DNA from: Tillus elongatus
Lineage: Eukaryota > Arthropoda > Insecta > Coleoptera > Cleridae
Reading direction: 5' to 3'
NCBI GenBank assembly: GCA_964006375.1
Contig: OZ023265.1
Span: forward strand, 114,159,084 to 114,223,083
DNA length: 64,000 nt
Made by a program: the position numbers and the translations under genes. The notes beneath the pieces were generated by a model. It saw only the letters and a list, made by a program, of their open reading frames with translations, did not search any database and was not told the DNA's origin. This document shows, one piece after another, positions 42,010 through 55,036 of this stretch. The first letter of the stretch is position 1, and each line of letters opens with the position of its first letter.

Positions 42010-42337
42010 AAATTCTGGACGCAGCAAGTGCGTTATGGTAGCGAATTTTTATTAAATGCTTCAAATTCAAATGGCTACATTTGCTATTAACCTATAAGGT
42101 TAACCAAGAAACCAGTTTTTTCGGGAACACTTTAAGTTTACCTTCGGAAATTTTTGTACATTTTCAAACAATAAAGTTATTTTGATGAAACATGGCACAT
42201 TGTTTCTACTATATAGGTTATACTGGTAACCAAATTTGATGCCTGCTTTCTTAAAAAAAACACGCATATTTGCTACTAAAAATATTTTTATAAAAATTCA
42301 CTACCATAACGCACTTGCTGCGTCCAGACTTTCTAAT
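42010..42337. repeat. X-X element with about 38-bp inverted ends
   Basis: Left end tctggacgcagcaagtgcg then ttatggtagcgaattttta. The complement of the right end, gtctggacgcagcaagtgcg then ttatggtagtgaattttta, is almost identical. The interior of about 250 bp is AT-rich and non-coding. It looks like a miniature inverted-repeat element, but no clear target duplication is visible. Confidence 0.88.
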
Positions 42338-42560
42338 AATTCACAATGTGTCTAGAGACAATGTTTAATAATTAATTATTAAGCTTATCAATTACTTATA
42401 AGACTACCATAACCAAAATACAATTACGTATTTCTTAAATATTCGCATTTACGGCGCCTGATGCTTTTAGTTTTAAAAATCTGTATAAATTTTAAAAATA
42501 ATTGCAAGATCAGAAAAAATATTATTTTATTCTTAGTACATTTATAAAAGAGTTGTCATT

Positions 42561-42564
<4 letters not shown>

Positions 42565-42615
<51 letters not shown>
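42565..42615. repeat. (TA)n array
   Basis: About 51 bp. Confidence 0.97.
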
Positions 42616-42622
<7 letters not shown>

Positions 42623-42657
42623 AACAGGATTTATAACACGGCATTTCTGTAATATAC

Positions 42658-43070
<413 letters not shown>

Positions 43071-43074
43071 TATT

Positions 43075-43400
43075 GTATGACGTCACATACCTAATTGTAT
43101 TTTACCAGTCAAATCCCTTCATTTGATACCCATATCAAGGGGTTGTAAAATTTAAAGAAGTTCGCCCTCTGGGGTCGTCCGCCATATTGGATGTAGAATG
43201 ACATCGCATAATTTGTCGTATTTTACTTGTCAAACCGATATTCATCAAGAGTATTGTGAAAAAACAAGTAATCGGAGATATTGGGGAGTCCGCCATATTG
43301 GATTTAGAATGACATCACATAGCTTTTAGTGTTTTACTTGTCGAACCCTTTCATTTGATATCTTTGCGACGGGGTTGCGAATAAAAAGGTAGTTTAGACC
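43075..43400. repeat. Three degenerate tandem units of about 115 bp
   Basis: tgacgtcacata (43079), tgacatcgcata (43199) and tgacatcacata (43310) mark successive units. Each is followed by a ttttactngtcaaa block, and the second and third are preceded by gtccgccatattggat. Confidence 0.75.
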
Positions 43401-43547
43401 AATATTAGATACACTATATTGCATTGCCACCAAATGTATAAATTTAAAAGTTCTAGCTTAATCAGCAGTAGTCGAAATTTTGATTGCAAAAGTTGTCCTA
43501 CGCAGAGAAAGTGAGCTATTAAAAGAGTTATATGAAAAATTATTGTT

Positions 43548-43720
43548 TTCAAGAAAGGGGAATTCACCATATCAGTTTGTTAACACAAGGCAGCTGGTCT
43601 AGGGTATGTGTTTTTATATCTAAGCTTAAAAAATTCAAGCTTGTTTTTGCCATTAGAAACATGTGGTGGCTCTATGCTGTTCACTGTGGGCGTATGTTTA
43701 GTACCCTCTGACTGTCAAAA
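43548..43720 (-). pseudogene. Old Penelope ORF fragment (C-terminal end)
   Basis: tcaagaaaggggaattcacc, gtggtggctctatgctgtt and the sequence between align in order with 19990-20160, the last codons of the Penelope ORF, with frame changes and many substitutions. It covers roughly the last 60 residues of the GIY-YIG domain. Confidence 0.8.
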
Positions 43721-43724
43721 TAGT

Positions 43725-44280
43725 TTTATAAGATGCAGCTCGAGTTACCCTATAATTAACGTATATACTTTTTTCTCATCTCGTATACTAAGGGATATAT
43801 TGAGCTTTACCGTAGAAATGCGTCACCCTGTATATGTGTAAACAGACAAAAACTGAAACTGACCCCGTATATGGATTTTAGGGGTTCTAGTTTGCGCTCA
43901 TTTGAAGAAATCTTTTAAAAATTGATAAGTCGCGGTCCTCTCAATAACGAATTTTTTATAGGAAAATTTGCTAAAATATAGACTATTAAACCATAAACTC
44001 TATGGCCGAAGCTACTGCCAAAGCATCAGAAAAAGGGTCAATTTGAAATGGATTTTCCGAAAACATTTTAGTAAAACGAAGGACAATGATGGTTGAAACT
44101 GAAGCTTAAGGCTTTGTAAAATACACTTATTACGACATATCTTCTAAATAATCCGTATTTTTTTCAAACTAGTTGTCTGAAGATTGCAAATTTTGACGTT
44201 TCAGTTCACGACTTTGACGTTTTAAAAAGAAAAATGATAAAATTTTCAAAATATTTTTCCTTGATCTTTTTGCGTTTCTG
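43725..44280 (-). repeat. Long-core segment of YX family
   Basis: Landmarks gtagaaatgcgtcaccctgt, ctgaaactgaccccgtatat, gaaggacaatgatggttgaa and ttttgacgtttcagttcacg. It lies between two Penelope remnants, as the core does between the two young elements. Confidence 0.87.
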
Positions 44281-44506
44281 TGAATAGTTTGACTGTCAAG
44301 CAGCCTAACTAGTCACAGAAACGTTGAAGAACATCCTAAAACAACTAGAATTCATAAGGGCCTCTTGCTCCAGTTAGCTTACGCGCTGGCTACGCCCTTC
44401 ACCTACAGAAACGAAACCCAACAGTGAAGCCAGATAAGTAGTCTCCAAGTCTGTATGTAGAATGGACCAGTTTCACCAAGTAAGGGCAACAACAATCAAT
44501 GAATAG
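44281..44506 (+). repeat. Old Penelope PLTR
   Basis: gactgtcaagcagcctaact, agtcacagaaacgttgaaga, gctccagttagcttacgcgc and caccaagtaagggcaacaac match the PLTR throughout with about one difference in eight. The hammerhead-like core is lost (cagcctaac in place of cagcgaaac). Confidence 0.9.
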
Positions 44507-44618
44507 ATCCTCAAAATATTAGCGACTAAAAAAATAACCAATATGTTTGAATGATTTGATGATTAACTTTGGGAACAATTTAGCACACATTTTAAAAATT
44601 TTAAATGCCAGTCCGACA

Positions 44619-44656
44619 GATGATTTATTATTTAACGTGAAAGAAAAGTCATGCAT
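44619..44656 (+). pseudogene. Very short Penelope ORF scrap
   Basis: atttattatttaacgtgaaa and gaaaagtcatgc resemble the gatttgttatttaacgcgaa stretch at 24900-24935. Too short to be sure. Confidence 0.5.
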
Positions 44657-44957
44657 CTGGACCAAATTTTCCAATATGTAGTTCCATAAATAGCTCGTTC
44701 AGAAGGACGATTTTTTAACCATTAAATTCACGAAGCGCTCGCTATGTATGGCGAATAGAACAGCGATTTTTTAAATAACATCTACAATTTCGGAGCGTTG
44801 CTTAACTGCAACACCGATCACGTCAATGTTAAAACCTTGCTAAACACAAACGTAAAGCAACTCACACGCATGTTATAAAAATTACTCCTATTCAAAAATC
44901 GGAATAAAAACAGGTGTTCTCTTATATTTACAATGTACTTAATACGAATATAATATA
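44657..44957. other. No gene recognised
   Basis: Nothing matched elsewhere in the window. Confidence 0.4.
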
Positions 44958-45540
<583 letters not shown>

Positions 45541-46420
45541 AAATTGTTCCATAAATAATAGGCTCTGCTCTGACTGTGACTATTTTATTTCTATTAAGGG
45601 CTTGGATCCTTCTATGCTTGTAAAAGCAACCCCGTTACTTTTAGTGATAAAAAAAGTAACATTCTCCTCGAAGAAATCTGAACCTGTTCCTCTATAACAA
45701 ACAACTGCCTGTGAACAGTTACCCACCCCAAATGAATAAAACATTCCTTAAAGCTAATGCACTGTTAGTAAGGTAGAAATGACTTAAAACAAGAAAAGCC
45801 TTGAACGTTTTACCTGTGCTGACATTTTTTATACGATAGGGAATCACAAGTTGTGTACCTGACCCTTCTCAACTGTACCGTATAAACACCCGCTGTGAGA
45901 TGTAATGTTAAACTATCAAGTCAAATTCGAATCGAGATCAGTGGTGGCGACTTTATAGGATAGGTACAAAAAAATTAAAAGTCTAAAACAACTCTTCTAT
46001 ACATTTTTTAGTTGCTGGAATTAACACCGAAGCAAAAAATCCAAATATTCAAAGCTTAATGTAGAATTATTTTATGATCCTAGCAAAGGCGATAAAAAAG
46101 TGACTAAATAATGAGGTGCTAAATGCGGTGAAGTATATAGTTAAATATTTAAAGTGGTAATATTATGAAATCTTGTAGAACGAAACAAAACGTAAAGTCA
46201 AGGATGGAATATAGAGGGAGCAGAGAGATACCCATAACTTTTCCATTGCATGATTCTAAAACATACGATCATATCTGAAATGTAGCCCTCCTAAATAAAC
46301 TTTCATCATAGGAATTGCCATTTAAACTCTGCTTATGGATGTTTTTGAAGAATGAAATTTTATAAAGGAGCGTTCCTTGCATTTTCTCGTCGGTGATCTT
46401 TCATAAGATAAATTAAATAA
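45541..46420. other. No gene recognised
   Basis: Less repetitive than the surroundings and slightly less AT-rich, but no coding frame or repeat was recognised. Confidence 0.4.
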
Positions 46421-46690
46421 AGTCTGGACGCAGTAAGTGAGTTATGGTAGCGAAATTTCATAGAAGTGTTTTAATGTCGAATAGGTATGTTGTTTTTTAA
46501 GACATCAAATTTAGTAGTAATCTTTATAGTAGAAACAATGTACCACATTTTATAAAAATAACTTTTTATTACAAAAAGTACAAACATTTCCCGAACATAA
46601 ATTTAAAATTCACAAAAAAAAACTCGCCAGACCTGGCCAACGAACCTATCAAACCAATTTACACAAAAACTACACCAGGCAAAATATCAT
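46421..46690 (-). repeat. X-end segment of YX family
   Basis: gtctggacgcagtaagtgag opens it; the following sequence resembles the interior of the X-X elements and ends with a decayed tggccaacgaacctatcaaa core block. Confidence 0.72.
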
Positions 46691-46847
46691 TATTCATAGA
46701 AAGCTTTTGACAGAAAAAAGCGTTTACATGAAAATTTGCAAACGATTTGTTTTACAAAATTCGCCATTTCTTCACAAAGATTGGTAATCTTTCACAAAAA
46801 TATCTTTGTACGAAAATTATTAAAACCGTTTTTTACACGTAAATTTG

Positions 46848-47147
46848 CTAAACAACATTTTTTTCACGAAAATTCGAACACAAACACTTATTTTTCTGTC
46901 CTGGTTGCATTTTGGCGCGTATTCTGTTTTTTTTTATAATAATATTTTTACTCTTCATAAACTCACTGGGCAAATTTCCTGATTTATAACATTTCTCAAT
47001 CAGTTGAAAAAAATATTCTTTAATGTTTTTACCACAATAATTTACATATTCTTCTGCTAATTCGTGTACACCAGGAGTGTTTTTTTCTCTTAAGTTCTTT
47101 AACGGCTTTCTCAAATTATTTTCGTGAAACAGGTGGACCCAATTCAT
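46848..47147 (-). pseudogene. LINE reverse transcriptase fragment
   Basis: A single frame reads TPGVHELAEEYVNYCGKNIK and LIEKCYKSGNLPSEFMKSKN, the stretch before the first RT catalytic block in RTE-like LINEs (compare APGPDEIPAEIIK and NTGIIPREWLRS at 8790-8900). The following part no longer aligns. About 60 residues of real RT sequence survive. Confidence 0.65.
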
Positions 47148-47570
47148 CTATTTATTTTCCATTTCCTCCATATATTCTCCTTTACAGTTAATTTTCTCTT
47201 CGCGTCCACCAGTGTCTGCATTTTCTAAAAATAAATTTCTAATATTGTTTTTCAACTTCATTTTTGTTGCAGTCTTTTTATTTGTTGATAAGCTTCATCC
47301 GTACGCACGTTTATCGGACATTAAATTAGTTATTATTACTTAAAAGAAAAACAACAAAATAATGTAGGGTGAATCTGCAGACAACCCTTCAAACCGTTTT
47401 GGATAAAACGACTACTGACAGATAAAGCTTGGTATCCTATACGCACGCTTACACTATTATTACCTTTTATTACCTTGTCTTTGCCGAGTTATTTACATAA
47501 CATATTTTCAACACTTTCCCAGTGCGGTTCTGTTCCGGTGAGACACCCACCCCTTTTATAGATTAACATT
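47148..47570. other. No gene recognised
   Basis: May hold decayed upstream sequence of the LINE fragment on the minus strand; not confirmed. Confidence 0.35.
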
Positions 47571-47574
47571 TGAC

Positions 47575-48083
47575 GTAAATAATAATAATAATAATTTTAC
47601 TGATCTGACGTTTATTATACATAGTATACGACATGTTAGATTATATAAAAACAAATTCTACAACAACAGTACAAAACACATACATAGACAGTCGACAAGG
47701 CAAAAGGCCAATTCTAATATAGAAAGATAAAATACAAAATATAAAACATAAGGTCTGTGGTACAATATTAAAACAGTATATAGTCACAAGTGACTAACTT
47801 ACACTCCTACAAAAACAAACAAACTCTTTTAATGAATAGAAAGTCTTTTCCAACATTAGTTCACTAATGGCTCTCCTAAACTGCTTAAAAGATTGTCTAT
47901 TTTTTATCTTATCTGGTATCATATTATACAGTTTTATTCCTAGATAATATGGATATGTTTTGTATACTTCACGTCTTGGTAATGGTAACACCAAATCAAC
48001 ACTGCGTGTGTTATTATAACAGTGTACATAACGATTTGTTGTTAGTCTATGCTTAATTTTATAACTAGAACAAAGCAACACTA

Positions 48084-48168
<85 letters not shown>

Positions 48169-49190
48169 AGGCAGTGTCCTAATGTGAAACGCCATGAAGA
48201 TAGGCATACATAAACCTGACTATTTTTTCTGAATTATGAAAACGTCTGCCAGCATTGGCGATGAACCCCAAAAGATTGCTCCAAAAGACAACCTGGAAAA
48301 TACGTATGCGTAGTATATATTTTTTATCTCTTCAAGGCTCACGATAGATCCTAAATTAAAAATGACGTGAAAAGCGTAACCAAGGATCCTCATCGCATAA
48401 CCACAGTGAATGTCCTAGCGAACGTTGCTCTACAAATGAATGCCGAGAAATTTTAGGGTTGCAATGTTTCGCCTCTCATCCTCAAAACCATGGGCAGGCC
48501 ACATCCCCCACGCTCAGCATGAAATTTCACGTAGCCGGTCATGCCAATTCTAACGAGAAGTTTGTTCTGCAAAAACCAGCGTGACAGGCAATCTAAGCAT
48601 GGGATGGTGTCTCAATTTTATCTGTGTTAGCTGTAATACAAATCGTAGTGCCGTCTGCATACATAACGACGTTCTATAACGCAGCCAGATCATTTACGTA
48701 AATACTAAACATCACAGGGACTAATATAGAACCATGTGGGACGTCGTACTTGACTGAAATTGTCTTCGGTCTATTACCACAAAGGCCGTCAGTACCAGAA
48801 GAGACTTCTGTTAGAGAGATAGGACTCAAACCAAGCCCCAGCGACACCCCTCACACCATAGTCCGCTAACTTAGACAACAGGATTCCATGATCAACGCTG
48901 TCGAATGTTCTGCTGAGGTCACAAAATACTCCAACAGGACACCCTCCAGCATCAAAAGACCCTATAATGTTCTCGTGAAACTTATATATTGCATCTATAA
49001 GATAATTATTTTGTGTAAACCCATATCGATTAGGATTCAATATTTTAAACTTATCCAAAAAAGAGGTCAGTCGCTCCAACATGGCCAGCTCTAGGACTTT
49101 GGAGGAGGTAGCTACTATAGTGAGCTGACTATAAGTTTTAAAAGATGTTGTGTCACCTTTTTTGTACAAGGCAATGCCCCTACATTTTTA
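47575..49190 (-). pseudogene. LINE remnant: reverse transcriptase and C-terminal domain
   Basis: At 49169-48789 the RT reads NPNRYGFTQNNYLIDAIYKF and GVFCDLSRTFDSVDHGILLS, keeping the catalytic Asp, then GVRGVAGAWFESYLSNRSLF. Around 48750-48640, in other frames, VPHGSILVPVMFSIYVNDL and MYADGTTICIT appear; the YADD box reads YADG. The C-terminal domain follows at 48060-47800 (NNTRSVDLVLP, YYLGIKLYNMIPDKIKNRQS), and the 3' end passes into an (ATT)n tail at about 47595-47578. A (TA)n array at 48089-48166 lies inside. Jockey/CR1 superfamily; the exact clade is open. Confidence 0.82.
48089..48166. repeat. (TA)n array
   Basis: Sits inside the LINE remnant. Confidence 0.98.
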
Positions 49191-50224
49191 TACAATTTTG
49201 TAAATACACCATGCTGCAGCTAATGATTCACCAGAAACGTAAGCAGCCTAAGGAACAGATGAGCAACTCTCTTCAAGCAAAAGGTTAAATTTCATGTACG
49301 CCCCAAAACTTTATGTTTTTTAGCTTCATAATAAAATTATATATTTAATTTTCTAAAAACGGGATCAGGAACATGCCCGGGGAGACGGATCTACGAGAAC
49401 GCGGCCCAGTGACAGGAATGGCATTCAATTGTTCCTGAACAGAATTGATAAAAATTCATTAAAAGCATTTGCAACCTAGAGGGGTCACAATCATGGAATA
49501 TTTCAGACCCGACAGTTCTTCTTCTTTGCGCTGTTGGCTTGTACCTGCTATTACCAGATTAGATCGCTTTTAGTGTGTATATTGCTGCCATTGGGCTCTT
49601 AATTCTTCATGTGGTCCCTGGCCTTCTTTCTGAAATTGGCATTGTTCACTTTTTTTTTATTATGACCATGCATTGGTTGTGCCTGTGTCGCGTTTTAGTG
49701 TTCCGTGACATATTGTTTGTTTCCTATATTGTTTTCGTAATGAGGACAATGCGAGGTCGCAGGTTTACCGAGGGCTGGACCGACCTCATTTGCTCCAGAT
49801 GAAAAAGTTAGGTGTTTATGTAAATTTATCGTTCTTTTTTAACGATCGTTTGAGAGTATTTGCTATTTTGCTATGGAAGGTTATGTTTTAGCGCTACAAA
49901 CTAGCGTAGTTATCTTGTAACATGGGTTTTCCTTCTCCTAGCGTTTCACTAGGGAAACATAGGGGAAGTTTGCCTTCCCCTTTCGCATGTCTAGAAAACT
50001 ACCCTCATTGCACAAACCACAAGATAAATCTCCTTAAAGCAACCCTCAAGAAAGTGAAGGGACCCGGGGCGAATAGAGGTGCTGTACGGGGTAGGCAGGG
50101 TTTTAAGGGGATATCGTCTGATTAAATTGTTTTCTTCGCATCTTCTGCACATATTTCCTCTATATCTTCTTCACCGCCGAACACCCTTATTCACTCATGG
50201 TCCGTAAATTTCTTGAGGGTTATT
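49191..50224. other. No gene recognised
   Basis: Less AT-rich than the rest, with open frames of 67-75 codons that I do not recognise (49575-49802, 49922-50125). The proximity to LINE copies on both sides suggests decayed LINE sequence. Confidence 0.4.
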
Positions 50225-51060
50225 AGCAAAATTCATGGATCTCCGTGGATCTCCAAAAAATATTAGACTGGGGAACTAGAAATCTTCTACAATTCAACCC
50301 CACCAAATCACAGTCTTGCTTTCTTTCTCACAAGAGATACACCAGCCCTAGACCCATCACAATAAACAACCGAGTTATTCAAAGTAATGAGTCCTTTTCA
50401 CTTGTTGGCATCTCTGTGAATCGAAATCTCAATTGTCACCAACATGTCACATCAATTGCAGAAGCGGCTGCTAAGAAATTAGGTTTCCTCTTCCGGGCTC
50501 GCAAATACTTTTCACCAGGTAATCTCTATACTTTATATACTTCACAAATAAGATCAAACCTCGAATACTGCTCCCACATCTGGGGTGCTGCTGCTTCTAC
50601 GCTCGCTATCCTGGACTCCATTCAGAAGAGAGCTAAAGTCTCATCGGTGACCCTACCCTCACCCAAAGGCTGCCATCCCTTGCCCACCGACGTGCCGTTG
50701 GTGACACCTCTCTCTTTTATAGATATCTGCACGGGCACTGCTCAGAGGAGTTTTCTTCCATAGTTCCTCCACCTGCTGCCCCCAACTGATCTACCAGGGC
50801 AACAGAGCGAATGCACCCTTTTACTGTCCAGGTCACCAGACATAGAACATCTTGTTATGCCCGCTCTTTTGTCCTGAGGACTTCCAAGTTGTGGAACTCC
50901 TTGCCGGCACATGTTTTTGCTTCTCCCCCGAACCCGCAAACCTTCAAGTCCAGAATTAACAAGTTGCCTCTTTCCTCCTTGTCGACACCCACGGTACGAT
51001 AGTATTTAGGCTGTAAGCCCTCGTGGTGTGTTGTTGAAATAAAAATGTATAAAAAAGAAA
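50225..51060 (+). pseudogene. CR1/L2-like LINE, 3' part (copy 1)
   Basis: A long frame from 50245 gives DLQKILDWGTRNLLQFNPTK, SLVGISVNRNLNCHQHV, AKKLGFLFRARKYFSPGNLY and SQIRSNLEYCSHIWGAAAST, the domain after the RT catalytic boxes. It shifts near 50640 and resumes at about 50811 as MHPFTVQVTRHRTSCYARSF and LRTSKLWNSLPAHVF, ending SSLSTPTVR. The 3' end is gtaagccctcgtggtgtgtt with an A-rich tail near 51040. The upstream RT is missing, so this is a 5'-truncated insertion. The same family occurs at 61200-62730 and 59766-59938. Confidence 0.88.
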
Positions 51061-52217
51061 TTTTTCTTGTGATTTGTGCATCCAGAGAGGGTTCTAGGCA
51101 TGTTTCTGAAAAAAAATTAAAGCCTTTGGGAGATTGTCTGCAGATTTACCTAATGTAGATTAATTATCGTGGTATGTGTGATACAAACGTGTTACAAAAA
51201 CCAGATTCATATGGAAATACTATATATTGATTTAATCTCTATTTATTTTTCTATAAAACGTACACCACTGTTTTGTGCTCATAAAGAGGGTAGAGAAGGA
51301 GTGGTACATTTCAAGCACCTTGCGTCTTTAAATGTTAAATCACCCTATTCTTTATACAGGGTGTTTCCCCTCTCCTCACCTACGAAATGCGGCATGGCAT
51401 TGTTCCCAAATATGAAATCTGCTAAATAATTGTAGCCCTTGTCCAACCATCATGATAAATTAGACTGTTTCATTTTACAGTGCCGCATTTTCTGACATAG
51501 ACTTTTTACATTAACATTATTAATTTAAGAGATAACTAAAGGTTCAATTTGAAAGGAGCAGGTAAGCGAATTTTAGATCTAAATCATTGGGCAAGTTAAT
51601 AGACTTCACATATTTTAGGCATCCGACCGTCTTCGCGTCGTTTGTATTTGCTGCTTAACAATCACGGTTTACAGTCCCAGTTTGTTTTATAGTTCACAGA
51701 AAAAAGAAACAAAAGAATAGCATTACCATGATATTTTACCTACGTTCTTTGAAACCCCAATTTCTAACACTTGTTTTAAAGATATCTACCTGCACCTGCA
51801 ATCGAAAAGTATTTGGTCCAGTTAACAAACGAAAAGTAAATTGTATTAGAAAAATATTGCCAGCAAATAATATTATGACTAACACAGATATCTAATATAT
51901 TTTGTTATTTGGCTAAAAAAAGAATTGCTTTATTTATGTTTTTATCCCTTATTATTACTTTTATATCTACGCTAAAATTGTAACTAGCAAGTGTGTTATG
52001 GTAACAAGCTTCCGCAAAATTATATTTTTAGTTAATAAGTAGAACGATTTCAATACTAACACTTAAACAGTCCGGACGCAGCAAGTGTGTTATAGTAGCG
52101 AATTTTCCTATAATTAAATGTAGGTAAATGGAAGTACGGAAAAATGGAAGTCTTACAAACAGGAATCAGTAGAAGTACTTGCGAAATAGGGGCGTCCTGA
52201 AGATGCTGCAATTTTAA
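51061..52217. other. No gene recognised; X termini near 51985 and 52070
   Basis: acagggtgtttcccctctcc at 51357 is a possible transposon end. Near 52070-52110 an X terminus is readable (ggacgcagcaagtgtgttat) and a weaker one lies near 51985. Otherwise unassigned. Confidence 0.45.
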
Positions 52218-52660
<443 letters not shown>

Positions 52661-52689
52661 CAGGTTAATTTATTAGCCCCATAGCTAAT

Positions 52690-53815
52690 GTAGACCGCGC
52701 AAAAGTTGTAACTAATTCTGACATTGACAATCCTTCAATCAGCGCCCAAAGAGTATCACGTAATCTACATGTGAGTCAAAATGTTGAATGGCGTGTACTA
52801 AACCGCGAAGAATTTCATCCCTATCATCTACAGCCTGTTCAGGCTCTACGTACAGGAGATGCTTAGCATCGACTAGCCTTTTGGAATTGGTTATTGCAGC
52901 AACATGCCCAAAATGATGATTTTATTTCAAATGTTATCTGGTCTAATGAATCGTATTTTACACGAGATTGTGTAAATAAGGCTATATGCTTTCTCACCGT
53001 AATTAGAAGCGCATATCGGTTTCGCTCTTGCTAGAATTCGTCAGTGCGCTATACTAATTACAGCGCTGTAATAATTTATAATTATGGTGACAATGTTTCT
53101 AGCCTTACATACATTGTCCCGGTATAAAGGAAGAAAGGGACAGGTCTGAAAATTTGCAAAACTGTTAATTGGTTTTACACAGTCTCTATTTATAACATTT
53201 TGTGTTAATTAGAGCTGCCGTGACAATATACTACTTGGTTTTGCACCGTACATCTCGTAATGTAATGGTATAAATAATTTTCATAATAAATGTTCAGGCA
53301 TGTGTCTGGGCAGTACAAAATCCGCATGCGATTAAGCCAAGAAGATTTCAACAACGGTTTAGCGTCAACATTTGTGGTGGAATTTTTAACAACAATTTAC
53401 TAGACTTGCCTGTGCTTAATGAGCGCTTAAACGCACATTCTTACAGACATTTTTTGAACAAAACACTTGATATTCACTTGAGGATCTGCCACCTAACGTA
53501 ATTCAAAATACGTGGTACCAGCACGATGGTGCCCCACCTCATTGTAGAGAAGTAGTTGTCAGGTGGTTAAACGTGCATTTTGGAAACAATGAGATTGGTA
53601 ATGCTGGTTCTATTTAGCGATCTCCCGAGTTAATCCTTTGGATTTCTATTTATGGGGTCATATAAAACAAATTATGTACCAAGATACACTTAACATGGGA
53701 CAACAGTTGTTACACAGAACACACATGGCCGCTGCTGAGATAAGAAATCGTCCAGATATTTTAAATCGGGTCTAAGACTATTAAGTCCGTCGTCGTAAAG
53801 CATCTATTCTAGCAT
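52690..53815 (+). pseudogene. DUF4817-type DDE transposase (element E), split by an insertion
   Basis: The remnant starts within the second helix-turn-helix (SISAQRVSRNLHVSQNVEWR) and continues FHPYHLQPVQALRTGDA, a stop, then FWNWLLQQHAQNDDF and VIWSNESYFTRDCVNK, where the first catalytic Asp reads Asn. An unrelated stretch of about 320 bp (roughly 52981-53300) follows. Then the protein resumes: NPHAIKPRRFQQRFSVNICG, the second block WYQHDGAPPHCREVVVRWL, and a frame-broken third block (SPELILWISIYGVI). The N-terminal 60 or so residues and both TIRs were not found. Confidence 0.85.
52981..53300. other. About 320-bp insertion in element E
   Basis: Interrupts the transposase between VNK and the ACVWAVQNPHA block. 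It is not coding and not matched elsewhere in the window. Its ends are approximate, and no pol III boxes or inverted ends were made out. Confidence 0.6.
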
Positions 53816-54007
53816 AAGGGGGAAGTTTTGAACAACTTCTATGATATTTATACTTCGAACTCTCTCATTTTTTTATAATAAATAAATACTTAAAAACTTT
53901 AAGGTCCTGTAGCTCTTTAAATAATTAAAATAGGACAAATGATTATACGAAGTGTTCTTAAAACTACCTCACCTTTCCCTAGCCACAATTTGATGGTGAG
54001 CAAATAA

Positions 54008-54011
<4 letters not shown>
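53816..54011. other. No gene recognised
   Basis: AT-rich flank of element E. Confidence 0.4.

Positions 54012-54095
<84 letters not shown>
54012..54095. repeat. (TA)n array
   Basis: About 84 bp. Confidence 0.98.
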
Positions 54096-54101
<6 letters not shown>

Positions 54102-54449
54102 GAATCCGGATTTAACGAAGAGTCAAGGGACCAGCAATAATATCTCGTAAAAACCGGTTCTCCTTTTATCAGAACTAACTAACCAGTAATTTCAAAAAAA
54201 ATGTAGGTATGTACATACCTATATGTAAGTGTACAAGCCCGACTACTCCCCTGTGACCCTTTTCATCAATAATGAAAATCAACTGTACCTGCCTAATTTG
54301 AATGAACAATTTTATTCGCATAAAAAACACATCACTGTATATACTGTATCTAACTTTATACACATCATAAAAAGTAGTCTGCGATTTTCGTTTATACTGT
54401 CGGTTTTCTTTTTGATTCTTTTCCAAAAAGTTTCCTATGAAAGTTCATA
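54096..54449. other. No gene recognised
   Basis: Two overlapping frames on opposite strands (54175-54426, 54229-54450) are unrecognised and probably chance. Confidence 0.4.
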
Positions 54450-55020
54450 AACTTAGCTCATTCTCTGAGTTTGAGGCCCTCTCTAAAAATATTCTAAGCT
54501 TCTCGGCGAAATCTATAGCATCTTGCAGTGAAACATTGTTGCATTCGGGGCTTTTAGATTCTTTGTCCGAATAGGGTAGTGTTCAAATTTGCAGCTTCGA
54601 TTATCTCGGAATCTGCTGAAATACCTGAAGTTCCCACAAATTATCTATGTTTCGGTGATCCATAGCATCCGACACTTGTGCAAATTTCATCACCCTAGCA
54701 CATTCGCGCAGACGATTGTCTCTTCGTCGGCGTTATCTTCGTCAGCAATAACATCTTCCTAAACTTTTAAATCAACCTTTTTATTTCTATGCTGAAAATA
54801 AAAACCAGCATGCTTGAAACAATTTTGCAACGTTTCTTGTATGACATTCTTCCATGCACGATCAAGGAGATCAATAGCTTCGAGGACATTTACCGAAAGT
54901 TGACACTGATTCTTGTCCATGTTGTCAATTATTTTTGTGACCAGTTGTCTCTTGAAATTACATTTCAGAGAGTTGATAATTCTCTGATCTAAAGGCTACA
55001 GTACAGATGTTGTAGCTCTC
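54450..55020 (-). pseudogene. pogo/Tigger-like transposase remnant
   Basis: Read leftwards from 55005: PLDQRIINSLKCNFKRQLVT, NMDKNQCQLSVNVLEAIDLL, DRAWKNVIQETLQNCFKHAG and FYFQHRNK. The PLDQ motif followed by the AI..AW..V...T..NCF..AGF pattern is characteristic of the C-terminal part of pogo-type DDE_1 transposases (Jerky/Tigger relatives). A stop replaces the residue before PLDQ, and further stops follow to about 54450. The catalytic domain proper is absent. Confidence 0.8.
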
Positions 55021-55036
55021 AGAGGAGATGCCCTAG

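Larger units (their letters stand above)
40943..42337 (+). repeat. YX family, long copy ending in an X-X element
   Basis: The Y hairpin (ttagtgaattttcctcaaaa, then ttcactaatgagg) is followed by gcgctaattagggccactag, (TA)n at 41076-41142, a short inverted piece of the Y end (41143-41210), (TTA)n and a second (TA)n at 41225-41272. Then come the core (caccgataactcaaaaaata), the long-core segment in the order of 14737-15800, and finally the X-X element. This is the most complete long version in the window. Confidence 0.85.

Noticed and set aside
49922..50125. 67-codon frame in a GC-richer patch
   Set aside because: No recognisable family and compositionally odd; likely chance in LINE-derived sequence.
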